Shown here: positions 1-8,513 of the stretch, one piece after another
Layout: each line of letters begins with the position of its first letter
Numbering within the stretch: the stretch's first letter is position 1
Source of the DNA: Chitinophaga oryziterrae
GTDB taxonomy: Bacteria; Bacteroidota; Bacteroidia; Chitinophagales; Chitinophagaceae
Assembly: GCF_009758125.1 (NCBI RefSeq)
Contig: NZ_WRXO01000004.1
Location: forward strand, 186,001-250,000
Length of the DNA: 64,000 nucleotides
Direction: 5' to 3'
Notes under the pieces: model-generated
Seen by the model: the letters and a program-made list of their open reading frames with translations, nothing else
The model's database searches: none
What the model was told of the DNA's origin: nothing
Translations under genes and position numbers: made by a program

Positions 1-1
1 T

Positions 2-454
2 AACCTTGTCAGCGGCTATGGAAGCTTGAGAGGATCTGGCATGAGCAGCCAATATATTTATGAAACACACCAAGGTCGTATTGGTAAAACATTGTGGGAG
101 AAGCCTGATTTGTACATAAAAAACTCTCCAATATTTAATGCTGATAGAGTAAGTACTCCATTATTAATTATGCATAATAAAGGAGATCAATCCGTCCCAT
201 GGTCCCAAGGAATCGAATGGTTTACAGCTCTTAGGCGATTGGGTAAAAAAGTATGGATGTTAGAATATGATGATGAAGGTCATGGTATCGGAGGGAAAAA
301 TAATATGATTGATTTTTCCATTCGACTTAAGCAATTTTTCGATTATTATTTGGAATGCAAGTCCGCTCCAAAGTGGATGACGATAGGAATTCCAGCTATT
401 CTTAAAAAGAAAGAGACCGGATTGGAATTAGATGATAGTTTAAGAATGCCATGA
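2..454 (+). CDS. S9 family (prolyl oligopeptidase-type) peptidase, C-terminal part
   Basis: The reading frame is open to the left edge, so only about 150 C-terminal residues are present. They show the end of an alpha/beta-hydrolase peptidase domain: the strand TPLLIMHNKGDQSVPW, whose Asp fits the catalytic acid, and EGHGI, whose His fits the catalytic base. The serine nucleophile (GxSxGG) would lie upstream, outside the window. The tail (KSAPKWMTIGIPA) resembles the C-terminus of Bacteroidota S9 peptidases that are usually exported. A hairpin follows the stop codon. Family call is confident; substrate unknown. Confidence 0.75.
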   Translation, partial: NLVSGYGSLRGSGMSSQYIYETHQGRIGKTLWEKPDLYIKNSPIFNADRVSTPLLIMHNKGDQSVPWSQGIEWFTALRRLGKKVWMLEYDDEGHGIGGKNNMIDFSIRLKQFFDYYLECKSAPKWMTIGIPAILKKKETGLELDDSLRMP

Positions 455-488
455 ATTTTATAAGAAATCAAATAGTCAGCCATATTCG

Positions 489-530
489 AATTACTCCACG
501 AGGTTATGATGTTAACCTCATGGAGTAATT
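489..530 (+). terminator. Intergenic hairpin after the S9 peptidase gene
   Basis: AATTACTCCA (489-498) pairs with TGGAGTAATT (521-530), and an inner AGGTT/AACCT stem continues it. It lies 35 bases after the peptidase stop. The tail is AT-rich but has no long T run, so it is a likely rather than textbook terminator. Confidence 0.55.
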
Positions 531-579
531 TACATTTAACTAATCCCTAATAAAAGTGATTATACTGTAGTATTTTATA

Positions 580-849
580 TCACTGTGGATTCGTTGGATA
601 AGCAATAGTTACAGGTCCAACACATAGTGAAGTTGTATAAAATCCGCTGCGGAATACAGTTGCAGGACCTGTTGTAACAGTCGTTGTTCCCCAATTTACT
701 GTAGTTAAAGTCGTTGGCAGACAAGCAGCACCAGGATTAATATAATAAAGTGTTCTACCTGGATTGAACTTATTTGCTTTAAATGCAAAAGCTCCACCAA
801 CAACAGCCAATACTGCGATTGCGCTTAACATGATTTTTGCTTTCTTCAT
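580..849 (-). CDS. Small exported protein of unknown function
   Basis: 89 residues. The N-terminus (MKKAKIMLSAIAVLAVVGGAFAF) is a clear signal peptide with a positively charged start and a hydrophobic core ending at AFA. The mature part is about 65 residues, rich in Thr, Gly and Pro, with two cysteines that could form a disulphide. No catalytic motif is visible. Small exported proteins of this size and composition are frequent in Chitinophaga-like genomes; a similar one lies at 20763-21050. It stands alone between long non-coding stretches. Function is not assigned. Confidence 0.6.
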   Translation of the reverse strand: MKKAKIMLSAIAVLAVVGGAFAFKANKFNPGRTLYYINPGAACLPTTLTTVNWGTTTVTTGPATVFRSGFYTTSLCVGPVTIAYPTNPQ

Positions 850-1450
850 AAAATTAGCCGCCTTTATGAATCAAAAGGCTAAACTTTAAGTTAACAAAAA
901 AATTCTGCCTACTCTATTCTAAGGGTTTTCGGCTTTCCCCCTCTAATTCATAACCTGAAGTTGCTCTTGCAAGCGCAACAAAAGATTAGGAACGCATTGC
1001 CTGATCAGAGCAATACATGTCAATACGTATTGAAAGAGTTATTAACGATGGTTAAGTTTTAAATGAGTTTGAAATTGTTAAGGGTTAAACTTTAAATGTA
1101 TTGTCGTATAAGAAAAGATTGATAAGGGTACATTTCTAAAATATGGTGAATGTTTTTTAGCAATTATTGTACTTTTTTGTTTCTGAATCAAAGATAGATC
1201 ATCCTAGTCCTTTTTATTTAGGAGATGGAGAAAAAAACTTAGGAGGAAGGGGAATATTTATGAGAAGTAAATGATTGGGTGACTGGGATATGAGAAAGGT
1301 TTAACGGGCGAGATATTGTAAGGAAACCCTGAAAGTATAAAGATGGAGAGGGTTTTACTAATAATGAAAAGGGGCGATGTAAAGCCCTCAAAATCCACCA
1401 ATAACCTTTAATTTTGCTGGCCAAAAGAAGAACAGACTAAAAGAATCACA
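850..1450. other. Non-coding interval, 600 bases
   Basis: Separates the small exported gene from the luciferase-like oxidoreductase. It is AT-rich, short open frames in it have no protein-like composition, and no RNA gene or strong hairpin was recognised. Promoters of both flanking genes must lie here but no convincing TAnnTTTG element was picked out. Confidence 0.4.
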
Positions 1451-2449
1451 ATGACGAAATTAGAATCAACGAAGTACTCAGTATTAGACTTGGCCAGCGT
1501 AACACAGGGCCACACACCAGCAGATAGTTTCAGGAACAGCCTGGATTTAGCAAAGAAGGTAGAAGAGTTCGGTTATACACGCTACTGGTTCGCCGAACAC
1601 CACAACATGGCCAACGTAGCGAGTTCAGCAACCGCCATATTAATAGGACACATAGCTGGAGGGACGAAGACGATGAGAGTAGGATCAGGGGGGATCATGC
1701 TGCCGAACCATGCGCCACTGATAGTAGCAGAGCAGTTTGGGACATTGGCATCACTGTATCCGGGAAGGATAGACCTGGGATTAGGCAGAGCGCCAGGGAC
1801 AGACCAGCTAACCGCTCATGCAATAAGAGGGGAGAACTTTAAAGCAGTACACAACTTTCCCAGGGATATCCAGCGACTGCAGCAATTCTTCTCAGCAGAG
1901 AACAGTCATAGTAATGTAAGGGCGATACCAGGAGAAGGACTGGAAATACCGATCTGGGTATTGGGGTCTAGCACAGATAGTGCGATGGTCGCAGCGGAAT
2001 TAGGATTGCCATATGCTTTTGCCAGCCATTTCGCCCCTACGTATTTCATGGACGCAATAAGATTGTATAGAGAGAACTTTAAGCCCTCAGCAAGCTTAGA
2101 TAAGCCATACGTGTTGTCCTGTGTAAACGTGGTGGCCGCAGATACGGATGAAGAAGCAGAAAGGCTCGCAACATCGGTAAAACAGTTCTTCATGGGAGTC
2201 GTTACGGGACGCAGGCAGTTATTACCACCCCCGGTAGACAATATGGAAGACATCTGGAATATGCATGAAGAAGCAGCGGTGAACCAGATGCTGGCATATT
2301 CGTTTATAGGAGGGCCAGCAAAGATCAAAAAGCAAATGGAAGCCTTCCTGGATAAAACAGGTGTAGATGAAGTAATGGCAACATCTCACATCTATGATCA
2401 TCAGGCGAGAGTCCACTCATACAAGTTATTCTCAGAGATATTTAAGTAA
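1451..2449 (+). CDS. LLM-class flavin-dependent oxidoreductase (luciferase-like)
   Basis: 332 residues, the usual length for the single-component bacterial luciferase-like group. Family marks are YTRYWFAEHHNM near residue 45, the segment around GSGGIMLPNHAPLIVAEQFGTL, and SLYPGRIDLGLGRAPGTD, typical of the MsnO8-like subgroup. Such enzymes bind FMN or F420 in a TIM barrel and oxidise small organic substrates; the substrate cannot be deduced. The ATG is supported by the first residues (KYSVLDLASVTQG) matching the usual family start. Monocistronic, followed by a hairpin. Confidence 0.9.
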   Translation: MTKLESTKYSVLDLASVTQGHTPADSFRNSLDLAKKVEEFGYTRYWFAEHHNMANVASSATAILIGHIAGGTKTMRVGSGGIMLPNHAPLIVAEQFGTLASLYPGRIDLGLGRAPGTDQLTAHAIRGENFKAVHNFPRDIQRLQQFFSAENSHSNVRAIPGEGLEIPIWVLGSSTDSAMVAAELGLPYAFASHFAPTYFMDAIRLYRENFKPSASLDKPYVLSCVNVVAADTDEEAERLATSVKQFFMGVVTGRRQLLPPPVDNMEDIWNMHEEAAVNQMLAYSFIGGPAKIKKQMEAFLDKTGVDEVMATSHIYDHQARVHSYKLFSEIFK

Positions 2450-2455
2450 AAACAC

Positions 2456-2491
2456 CCCCTGGTGAGAAAACAGAGAACAACTTGCCAGGGG
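2456..2491 (+). terminator. Hairpin after the oxidoreductase gene
   Basis: CCCCTGGTGAG (2456-2466) pairs with CTTGCCAGGGG (2481-2491), eleven pairs including two G-T, with a 14-base loop. It starts 7 bases after the stop codon. There is no T tract, so termination efficiency is uncertain. Confidence 0.45.
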
Positions 2492-2740
2492 AATAATTAG
2501 CCTGATAACTTGAGGAAATCCCACACAAAAATCCCTACAATGAAAATTGCACACGGGGAAACGCATGAAGTTTAAAGAACTGTTTACAAGGCGAACACAC
2601 AATAAGTACCACCCGCATTTTTATTGACAATACTAAGATTTTTACCATATTTTCAAAAAAACACATTAAAAAAGAATTTATCACATTCTCCCTTGAAAAA
2701 TTCAATCGTTTCTGTATATTGTTAATCATTTAACAATAAT

Positions 2741-3946
2741 ATGGGGCAGATTCAGGCGCAAAAGACTAAGGTAATTTCTTATCTTAAACATTTATTAAAT
2801 CCCCGGGGCGACTATTCCATCGAAAAATACATCTTCCAGATTATATCGATCATGACCATCGCTATACTCTTTATTTTTATGCTGGTAGATACGTTGGCTG
2901 ACCTACCCACACCCCCATATCTGCTGGAAATAATACTGATACTGCAATTCATCTTCCTTTTTCTTTCCCAGGTACGACGCATCTATTCTTATATCATCAA
3001 CCTTTACATATTCATCGGTGTCATCGCCATTGTGATCAATTACGGATTAAATGCGGGTATAAGCGGCCCGTCATTCGTCCTGTTTTTCATGCCTTTGATG
3101 CTGGCATTAAGCATTTCAGAGCGTAAATGGTATCCGGTATGGCTGATCATACATCTTGTCCTGCCCGTTGGCTGCCTGGTATTGGAAAGTATCTACCCGG
3201 ACATGATCCGTGGAAGGTATCACAGTCCGCGTGAACAGTATATAGATATCGGCTCCTCATTTATCATCGTTACGTTGTACATCTACTTCGTCACGACAAG
3301 GATCAGGGTATACATGGCGGAACAGCAGGCGATATCAGCAAATAAATCTGTGCAACTGGCAGCATCCGAACTTAAATTACAGGCGTTTTTCGAAGGTCTC
3401 AGCGACCAGTTCTTCCTGTTGGATGACAAGATGAATATCGTTCACTTTAACAGCAAAGCTGCTGAGCAATATCAGAAACAATACGGAATAGAACCTAAAG
3501 AAGGGCAGTCTATCACCTCGATCCTGTTACCTTCCTACAGACCCAATTTTTTGGAAGATTTTAAGCAATCGATGTCAGGTGTGAAAATCAGTCATGAGCA
3601 GAAGCTTAATTTCGGCGACTGGCAGCAATTATCACTGGAACCCGCCAGGGATAAGTCCGGGAAGATAGTCGGCGTGACATTGATACTAAAAGATATCACT
3701 GAGCGAAAGCTCAATCAGCAGCGACTGGAAAACAAGAACGCATTACTGGAGAAGATCGCCTTTATCCAGGCCCATGAGTTCAGGGGACCATTAACATCCG
3801 TGCAATCCTTATTACCACTTATAAAAGAAGAATATTCAGAAGTAGATCCTATACAGATGGATATGATGGAAGATGCATTAGCCAAACTAGACAAGAAACT
3901 CAAAGAAATTATAGAATTGGCAAATGACGCGATACATATGAAATGA
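2741..3946 (+). CDS. Membrane PAS/histidine-kinase-like protein lacking the ATPase domain
   Basis: 401 residues. Residues 30-190 hold about six membrane segments, residues about 212-322 a PAS sensor domain ending in DITERK, and residues about 335-395 a dimerisation/phosphoacceptor helix pair with His345 in IQAHEFRGPLTSV. The protein then stops: the HATPase_c domain with its N, G1 and G2 boxes is absent and is not found in any frame of the next 136 bases. It may be a truncated kinase or a phosphotransfer partner that needs another kinase. The PAS and H-box assignments are clear; the role is inference. Confidence 0.75.
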   Translation: MGQIQAQKTKVISYLKHLLNPRGDYSIEKYIFQIISIMTIAILFIFMLVDTLADLPTPPYLLEIILILQFIFLFLSQVRRIYSYIINLYIFIGVIAIVINYGLNAGISGPSFVLFFMPLMLALSISERKWYPVWLIIHLVLPVGCLVLESIYPDMIRGRYHSPREQYIDIGSSFIIVTLYIYFVTTRIRVYMAEQQAISANKSVQLAASELKLQAFFEGLSDQFFLLDDKMNIVHFNSKAAEQYQKQYGIEPKEGQSITSILLPSYRPNFLEDFKQSMSGVKISHEQKLNFGDWQQLSLEPARDKSGKIVGVTLILKDITERKLNQQRLENKNALLEKIAFIQAHEFRGPLTSVQSLLPLIKEEYSEVDPIQMDMMEDALAKLDKKLKEIIELANDAIHMK

Positions 3947-3976
3947 CATTTTTCCAAGGCAATAACACCCCCAATT

Positions 3977-4025
3977 TGACAAAAATACAAGGCAATAATT
4001 GTTGCAAATGACAAAAATACAAGGC
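3977..4025. repeat. Short direct repeat, 17-base unit
   Basis: TGACAAAAATACAAGGC occurs at 3977-3993 and again at 4009-4025, a 32-base period. A partial copy (CAAGGCAATAA) lies just upstream. It sits in the 136-base gap between the kinase-like gene and the convergent GntR-family gene. Confidence 0.6.
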
Positions 4026-4082
4026 GATGGAGGTATTTTGAATATATAAATTAGTGATTTTAAATTAATTAGTCTACAATAC

Positions 4083-5099
4083 TCACAACGAGTTCCGCAA
4101 TATCAATTTAAAAGGGTTCTTCACCTTCTGCGGTATCTTATCCATAATGATCTGCGCCGCAGTAATCCCCATCTGCTCATGATCTGTAGAGATCACTGTG
4201 ATCCCATCCAGTAGGATCTCTTTTAACAACGTCTCATTATAAGAAACAATACCCACATCTTTTCCTATCCGCAACTTATTATTACGGCATATCTTCACCA
4301 GGTTAACAAGGTCTGTTTCTTCGATCACCACATACGCCTGGCCTTTTTTCACCGGTGTATACATTTCCACGCCTTCAATCACAGAGAAATTAAAATCGTG
4401 CATCCGGCAGAAATACTGAAACCCTTTTTTAATCTCTTCAGGATAAGGATCAATACCAGGATTCACGAAAATCATGTTCTCGTATTTTTTTAGAGAAGGT
4501 AAAGCCTCATACAGCGCCTCATTGATATCTTTCTCAAAGTCCTGATATACAGCCGCATAATTGCCGCTGAGAGAAGGCAGGTCCTTATCTAATAAAATGA
4601 GCTGATCAGCCGGGATTTGTCTGATGATACGTAAAACTTCTTCGGGATGATCATAAAAATGGGGCATGATCACATAGTAATCATAATCGCCAAGGTGATT
4701 ATTGATCAGGTTTTCGAAGAGCGCAACGCTGTGATGATGCATATGAAGGTCCACGAACACGCTATCTCCCAGGCTTTTCACAAAAGCATTATAGACCTGC
4801 TTTTTATAGTTGCTGATCTTGTTAAAGAGAAGGAGTATACGTAGCGGGATGACAATATCCGTCCGGTTAATAAAGTAACCTTTTCCTTTAACGGAAATGA
4901 TCACTTTTTTATCCCGGAGTTCTTTATAGGCTTTCTCCACGGTACCACGGGAAAGCAGGTAATGTTCGCTCAGTTCATTGATGGAAGGAATCTGCTGATC
5001 GCGTTTTAGTCCGCCGTCACGCACGGCTGCCATGATAGAATCCACTATCTGCAGGTAAACGGGAACTTTGCTGCCGGTATCTATATTCAACCCTTTCAT
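4083..5099 (-). CDS. GntR-family transcription regulator with LacI-type sensor domain
   Basis: 338 residues. Residues 1-75 form a GntR winged helix (VPVYLQIVDSIM, QIPSINELSEHYLLSRGTVEKAYKEL, GKGYFI). Residues about 85-335 resemble a periplasmic-binding-protein/LacI effector domain (IGKDVGIVSYNETLLKEILLDGITVISTDHEQMG). This hybrid is common in Bacteroidota, usually next to carbohydrate-use genes. Here the only upstream neighbour is a gene fragment at 5216-5404, so its target operon may have been lost. It probably senses a sugar; ligand unknown. Confidence 0.88.
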   Translation of the reverse strand: MKGLNIDTGSKVPVYLQIVDSIMAAVRDGGLKRDQQIPSINELSEHYLLSRGTVEKAYKELRDKKVIISVKGKGYFINRTDIVIPLRILLLFNKISNYKKQVYNAFVKSLGDSVFVDLHMHHHSVALFENLINNHLGDYDYYVIMPHFYDHPEEVLRIIRQIPADQLILLDKDLPSLSGNYAAVYQDFEKDINEALYEALPSLKKYENMIFVNPGIDPYPEEIKKGFQYFCRMHDFNFSVIEGVEMYTPVKKGQAYVVIEETDLVNLVKICRNNKLRIGKDVGIVSYNETLLKEILLDGITVISTDHEQMGITAAQIIMDKIPQKVKNPFKLILRNSL

Positions 5100-5215
5100 C
5101 GTTGTAAAATAGGAAATTTATATTACTGATGGGTGTTCCAGTGTAGAAAGGGTCGCATTGCCCTGTTAATCAGTAGTTCAGCCGCTACAAAACGACCCCT
5201 GTTGCAGGATATAAT

Positions 5216-5404
5216 TCAGTTCTGCCAGGGGCTGAGTTTTATATCCCCCATTTTTATCGATTTCAGGCTTAAGGCGAGTTTATTATTGAACTTGGCACCA
5301 GGTGGCCAGGGAACGCCTACCGTGCCTCTGTTGGCCTTAAAAGGGACATCTATGTCATTGAACTCAGTGGTGATGTAGATATGTTCTTCCAGCAGGCTAT
5401 GAGA
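5216..5404 (-). pseudogene. Fragment of an unrecognised protein gene (C-terminal end)
   Basis: Reading the minus strand down to the TGA at 5216-5218 gives about 57 protein-like residues without an upstream start (for example VPFKANRGTVGVPWPPGAK and KMGDIKLSPWQN). The composition looks like a real domain end. The frame is blocked by a TGA at 5405-5407. It may be what remains of a gene once paired with the GntR/LacI regulator. I do not recognise the family. Confidence 0.35.
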
Positions 5405-5753
5405 TCAGCAGGTGAGTTAGGCTGGTAACAACCATCTTAATCAAAACGCAGAAAGAGCATAAACGTTCCTGGAAACTCTTTGTAACTGGTATATAACTGG
5501 TATATAAGCCCACTCTAAATAAGGTGGGCTTGTAGAGCTGTTGTATAGGACTTATAGTGGGCTTATATAGGGCTTATATCACCATAAGCAGTGAATCTCA
5601 GTAGGTTATAAGCAGTAATTACTATTTGAATACTTTTATTGCTGATTAGCAATGAATTAAGATATATGGAAAATTATTATGGCAGGAAATAGTGAAAAAT
5701 TCAATATCATTTAGCTGCGTAGGAGCCTAACGGAGACTATTATGTTTTGGGGC
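5405..5753. other. Non-coding interval with an inverted repeat
   Basis: No gene seen. AAGCCCAC (5506-5513) pairs with GTGGGCTT (5524-5531), and related GGGCTTATA motifs recur up to 5575, making a small cluster of short direct and inverted repeats. No function is assigned. Confidence 0.4.
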
Positions 5754-5792
5754 AAAAAAAGAGTGTGTATCAAAAGCAACTGATACACACTC
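5754..5792 (-). terminator. Rho-independent terminator of the 5809-6975 lipoprotein gene
   Basis: Read on the minus strand, GAGTGTGTATCA and TGATACACACTC form a perfect 12-base-pair stem with an 8-base loop, directly followed by seven T residues (5760-5754). It starts 17 bases after the gene's stop codon. Confidence 0.9.
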
Positions 5793-5808
5793 AATATGTT
5801 ATTATGAA

Positions 5809-6975
5809 TTATTGCTTAATAAACTTATACAATTCTTTATAATTATCATCTCCACTCTCACCAGTGCCTGATAATATCAATGTAGAGTCATTTATTTCGG
5901 ACAAATAATAAGTATCATAACTTAAGTTAACATTACTGGCAGTACCATTATCATCGTAAACAAGCGTAAGTTTCTTACTGCTGCGATCGTATGAGAAGCC
6001 ACCAGTATTCAGACCGTTATAATCATAATTTACAAGATAAATGTAATTACTGCAGGATGAATTATTCAAATCAAGGTACTTATATAAGTATCTTCTTTGC
6101 TGGGTCATATTGTATTTACCCAATGTGTACTGCCATGTAAAGGAGTATGTGTTATATGGGAGGTAATACATTGTTTCAACGTCGGCAGCTATCAGCATAC
6201 CTTTATTACAATTATAGTACTGATATGATGATACATTACCGGTATCTATTTGCCAGTCACTGGTAAATTGTCCATTTGAATATTCTTTGTAAGCATTATA
6301 CCTCCAGGTACCTGTTAATGAATCGGTCAGCGCATCGCTTCCTTCCGGTAATATAATTACCATAGAAGTAATAGAACGGCTTACACGGTTTAAGGTATCG
6401 TACGCAGCATATTTTACATAGAAGGTATCTCCATTAATAGAGGCTGGTAATTTGAATACGATAGTAGAATCAATATAGCCATCTCCGGTGCCACGGGTGC
6501 CACTCAGATTTTTAGTGCTTATTCTTGCATCACCGGCCGCTTTTGAAACACTTGCCAGTCTGGCCTGCCTTGCAGCTTTTCTGAGACCATTAGCCTGTGT
6601 ATAATCTACTTTAAAATAAGACTTAGCGCCTACGATCTGTACATAATAACCTGCCACATAACCTGCAACGTTTGGAGGATAGATAGTCAGGTAACGGCTT
6701 TTAACCACATTGTAAACCCTGTTATAAGTTGTATCGAGTACAGGAGCGCTGGCATTGGTGGAAGCAGCCGGCAGCACTGAATCTGCAACAGGGGTAGCAT
6801 AAGCGACCTTGAGACCTGCTGTCAGTACATCAGCATTTACTTTGCCGGAGGCAAATATATTTACAACAGTGGTATCGTGTACTGTGTTTGTAACAGTGAC
6901 GGTCTTATCGTCTTTCTTACAAGCGTAAAAGCCTACAACGCCCGCTAAAGCGCCAAAAAGTATGATCTTTTTCAT
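5809..6975 (-). CDS. Surface/periplasmic lipoprotein, paralogue 1 of a tandem pair
   Basis: 388 residues. The signal sequence ends in the lipobox GFYAC-KKD, so a lipoprotein is expected. Residues 20-215 are nearly identical to the neighbouring gene at 7088-8260 (ASGKVNADVLTAGLKVAYAT, LTIYPPNVAGYVAGYYVQIV), while the rest has diverged. From about residue 220 (SLTGTWRYNAY) the layout resembles a lipocalin-like domain of Bacteroidota lipoproteins, which is only a suggestion. It has its own strong terminator. The duplicate arrangement points to recent tandem duplication; function unknown. Confidence 0.75.
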   Translation of the reverse strand: MKKIILFGALAGVVGFYACKKDDKTVTVTNTVHDTTVVNIFASGKVNADVLTAGLKVAYATPVADSVLPAASTNASAPVLDTTYNRVYNVVKSRYLTIYPPNVAGYVAGYYVQIVGAKSYFKVDYTQANGLRKAARQARLASVSKAAGDARISTKNLSGTRGTGDGYIDSTIVFKLPASINGDTFYVKYAAYDTLNRVSRSITSMVIILPEGSDALTDSLTGTWRYNAYKEYSNGQFTSDWQIDTGNVSSYQYYNCNKGMLIAADVETMYYLPYNTYSFTWQYTLGKYNMTQQRRYLYKYLDLNNSSCSNYIYLVNYDYNGLNTGGFSYDRSSKKLTLVYDDNGTASNVNLSYDTYYLSEINDSTLILSGTGESGDDNYKELYKFIKQ

Positions 6976-7041
6976 AGATAAAGGAATGATAATTATTTAA
7001 TATAAGCCTATCCTGGCAATAGTTGTTATCAGTTATTAACT

Positions 7042-7074
7042 AAGAGGCCGTTTGAAAGAATGAAACGGCCTCTT
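7042..7074 (-). terminator. Terminator between the tandem lipoprotein genes
   Basis: AAGAGGCCGTTT (7042-7053) and AAACGGCCTCTT (7063-7074) form a perfect 12-base-pair stem with a 9-base loop, 13 bases after the stop of the upstream paralogue. T residues follow weakly on either strand. Confidence 0.75.
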
Positions 7075-7087
7075 TTATTATTATGAA

Positions 7088-8260
7088 TTATTGTTTAATG
7101 AACTTATATAATTCTGCAGAATTGTCATCTCCATTATTGTTATAGTATGACATTATTAATGTGGAATCAGTTAGCTCGGACAAATAATAGGTATCATAAT
7201 GTAAGTCAATATTACTACCTGTACCATCATTATCATAAATGAGCGTAAGTTTCCTGCTGCCACGATCGTATGAGAGGCCACCAGTGGATTCGGCTCCCAT
7301 TTTGCCATTATTGTTTACAACATAGACGTAATTACTGCAAGTGGAATTGCTTACGTCAAGGACCCTGTTAACAGACGTAGTAAGATTCTTCATGTTGTAT
7401 TTATCAAATGTGTACTGCCATATATGGGAGTAGGTGTAATATGGAATGTAATACGCTGTTTCTGAGCCGCTGGCGGTGAGTGTATTATTAGTACAATCAT
7501 AGTACCGGTATGATGATACATAACCGGTATCTACTGACCAGTCGCTGGTATATTGTCCATTTTCATAATCTCTGTAAGAATAATACTTCCAGGTACCTGT
7601 CAATGAATCTGTCAGGGCATCGCTTCCTTCCGGTAATATAACTACCATAGCAGTAACAGGACGGCTTACACGGTTTAAGGTGTCATACGCAGCATATTTT
7701 ACGTAGAAGGTGTCTCCGTTAATAGAGGCTGGTAATTTGAACACGATAGAAGAATCGATATAACCATCTCCGGTACCACGGATACCAGGCACATTTTTGC
7801 TGCTTATTCTTGCATTATCAGCGGTTTTTAACGCATTTGCCAGTCTGGCCTGTCTTGCAGCTTGTCTGAGACCATTAGCCTTTGTATAATCTACTTTAAA
7901 ATAAGACTTAGCGCCTACGATCTGTACATAATAACCGGCTACATAACCTGCAACGTTTGGAGGATAGATAGTCAGATAACGGCTTCTTACCACGGTGTAA
8001 GTCTTGTCGTAAGTAGTGTCCAGTACAGGAGCACTGGCATTGGTGGACGCTGCCGGTAATACTGAATCTGCCACAGGGGTAGCATAAGCCACCTTGAGAC
8101 CTGCTGTCAGCACATCAGCATTTACTTTGCCGGATGCAAATACATTTATAGTTGTGGTATCGTGTAATGTGTTTGTAACAGTAACGGTCTTACCGTCTTT
8201 TGTACAAGCATAGAAACCTGTAACGCCAGCTATAGCGCCAAAAAGTATGATCTTCTTCAT
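7088..8260 (-). CDS. Surface/periplasmic lipoprotein, paralogue 2 of a tandem pair
   Basis: 390 residues from the ATG at 8258-8260; ten in-frame residues upstream do not belong, because the signal peptide MKKIILFGAIAGVTGFYAC-TKD starts here exactly as in the paralogue. Lipobox Cys at residue 19. The first 215 residues match paralogue 1 almost throughout; the C-terminal part shares SYDR, KLTLIYD and YYLSEL but differs in between. A TATTTTTG motif (minus strand, 8295-8288) fits a Bacteroidota -7 element. Function unknown. Confidence 0.75.
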   Translation of the reverse strand: MKKIILFGAIAGVTGFYACTKDGKTVTVTNTLHDTTTINVFASGKVNADVLTAGLKVAYATPVADSVLPAASTNASAPVLDTTYDKTYTVVRSRYLTIYPPNVAGYVAGYYVQIVGAKSYFKVDYTKANGLRQAARQARLANALKTADNARISSKNVPGIRGTGDGYIDSSIVFKLPASINGDTFYVKYAAYDTLNRVSRPVTAMVVILPEGSDALTDSLTGTWKYYSYRDYENGQYTSDWSVDTGYVSSYRYYDCTNNTLTASGSETAYYIPYYTYSHIWQYTFDKYNMKNLTTSVNRVLDVSNSTCSNYVYVVNNNGKMGAESTGGLSYDRGSRKLTLIYDNDGTGSNIDLHYDTYYLSELTDSTLIMSYYNNNGDDNSAELYKFIKQ

Positions 8261-8287
8261 AGATAAAGGGATAATAATTATTTGGTA

Positions 8288-8295
8288 CAAAAATA
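8288..8295 (-). promoter_or_regulatory. Candidate -7 promoter element
   Basis: TATTTTTG on the minus strand matches the Bacteroidota TAnnTTTG -7 consensus, 28 bases upstream of the lipoprotein start at 8260. No matching -33 TTG was found, so this rests on the -7 element alone. Confidence 0.35.
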
Positions 8296-8513
8296 TGGCG
8301 GTAATGTTTAATTGTTCAGAACCATAGTATATCTGGGGTTGCTATAAGTTATTAACTAGCTGGCTGATAGCCGATTAATGATTATTGATATGTACGTATT
8401 TTTATAATTCGGTATATATTGTTGTTCGGTTTTGCGTATAAATATTGATATATACGTCGGCGTTATTAATATAAAGGAGGCGAGTTTTCTTGCAGGATCA
8501 ATATGAATTACTG

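Noticed and set aside
1239..1424. Minus-strand open frame of 61 codons upstream of the oxidoreductase
   Set aside because: No signal, domain or protein-like composition; overlaps the probable promoter region of the oxidoreductase.
1906..2328. Long antisense frame inside the oxidoreductase gene
   Set aside because: Shadow of the real gene caused by its codon pattern; no independent features.
5133..5378. Plus-strand open frame of 81 codons
   Set aside because: Its complementary strand gives a more protein-like reading (the fragment at 5216-5404); the plus frame shows no domain.
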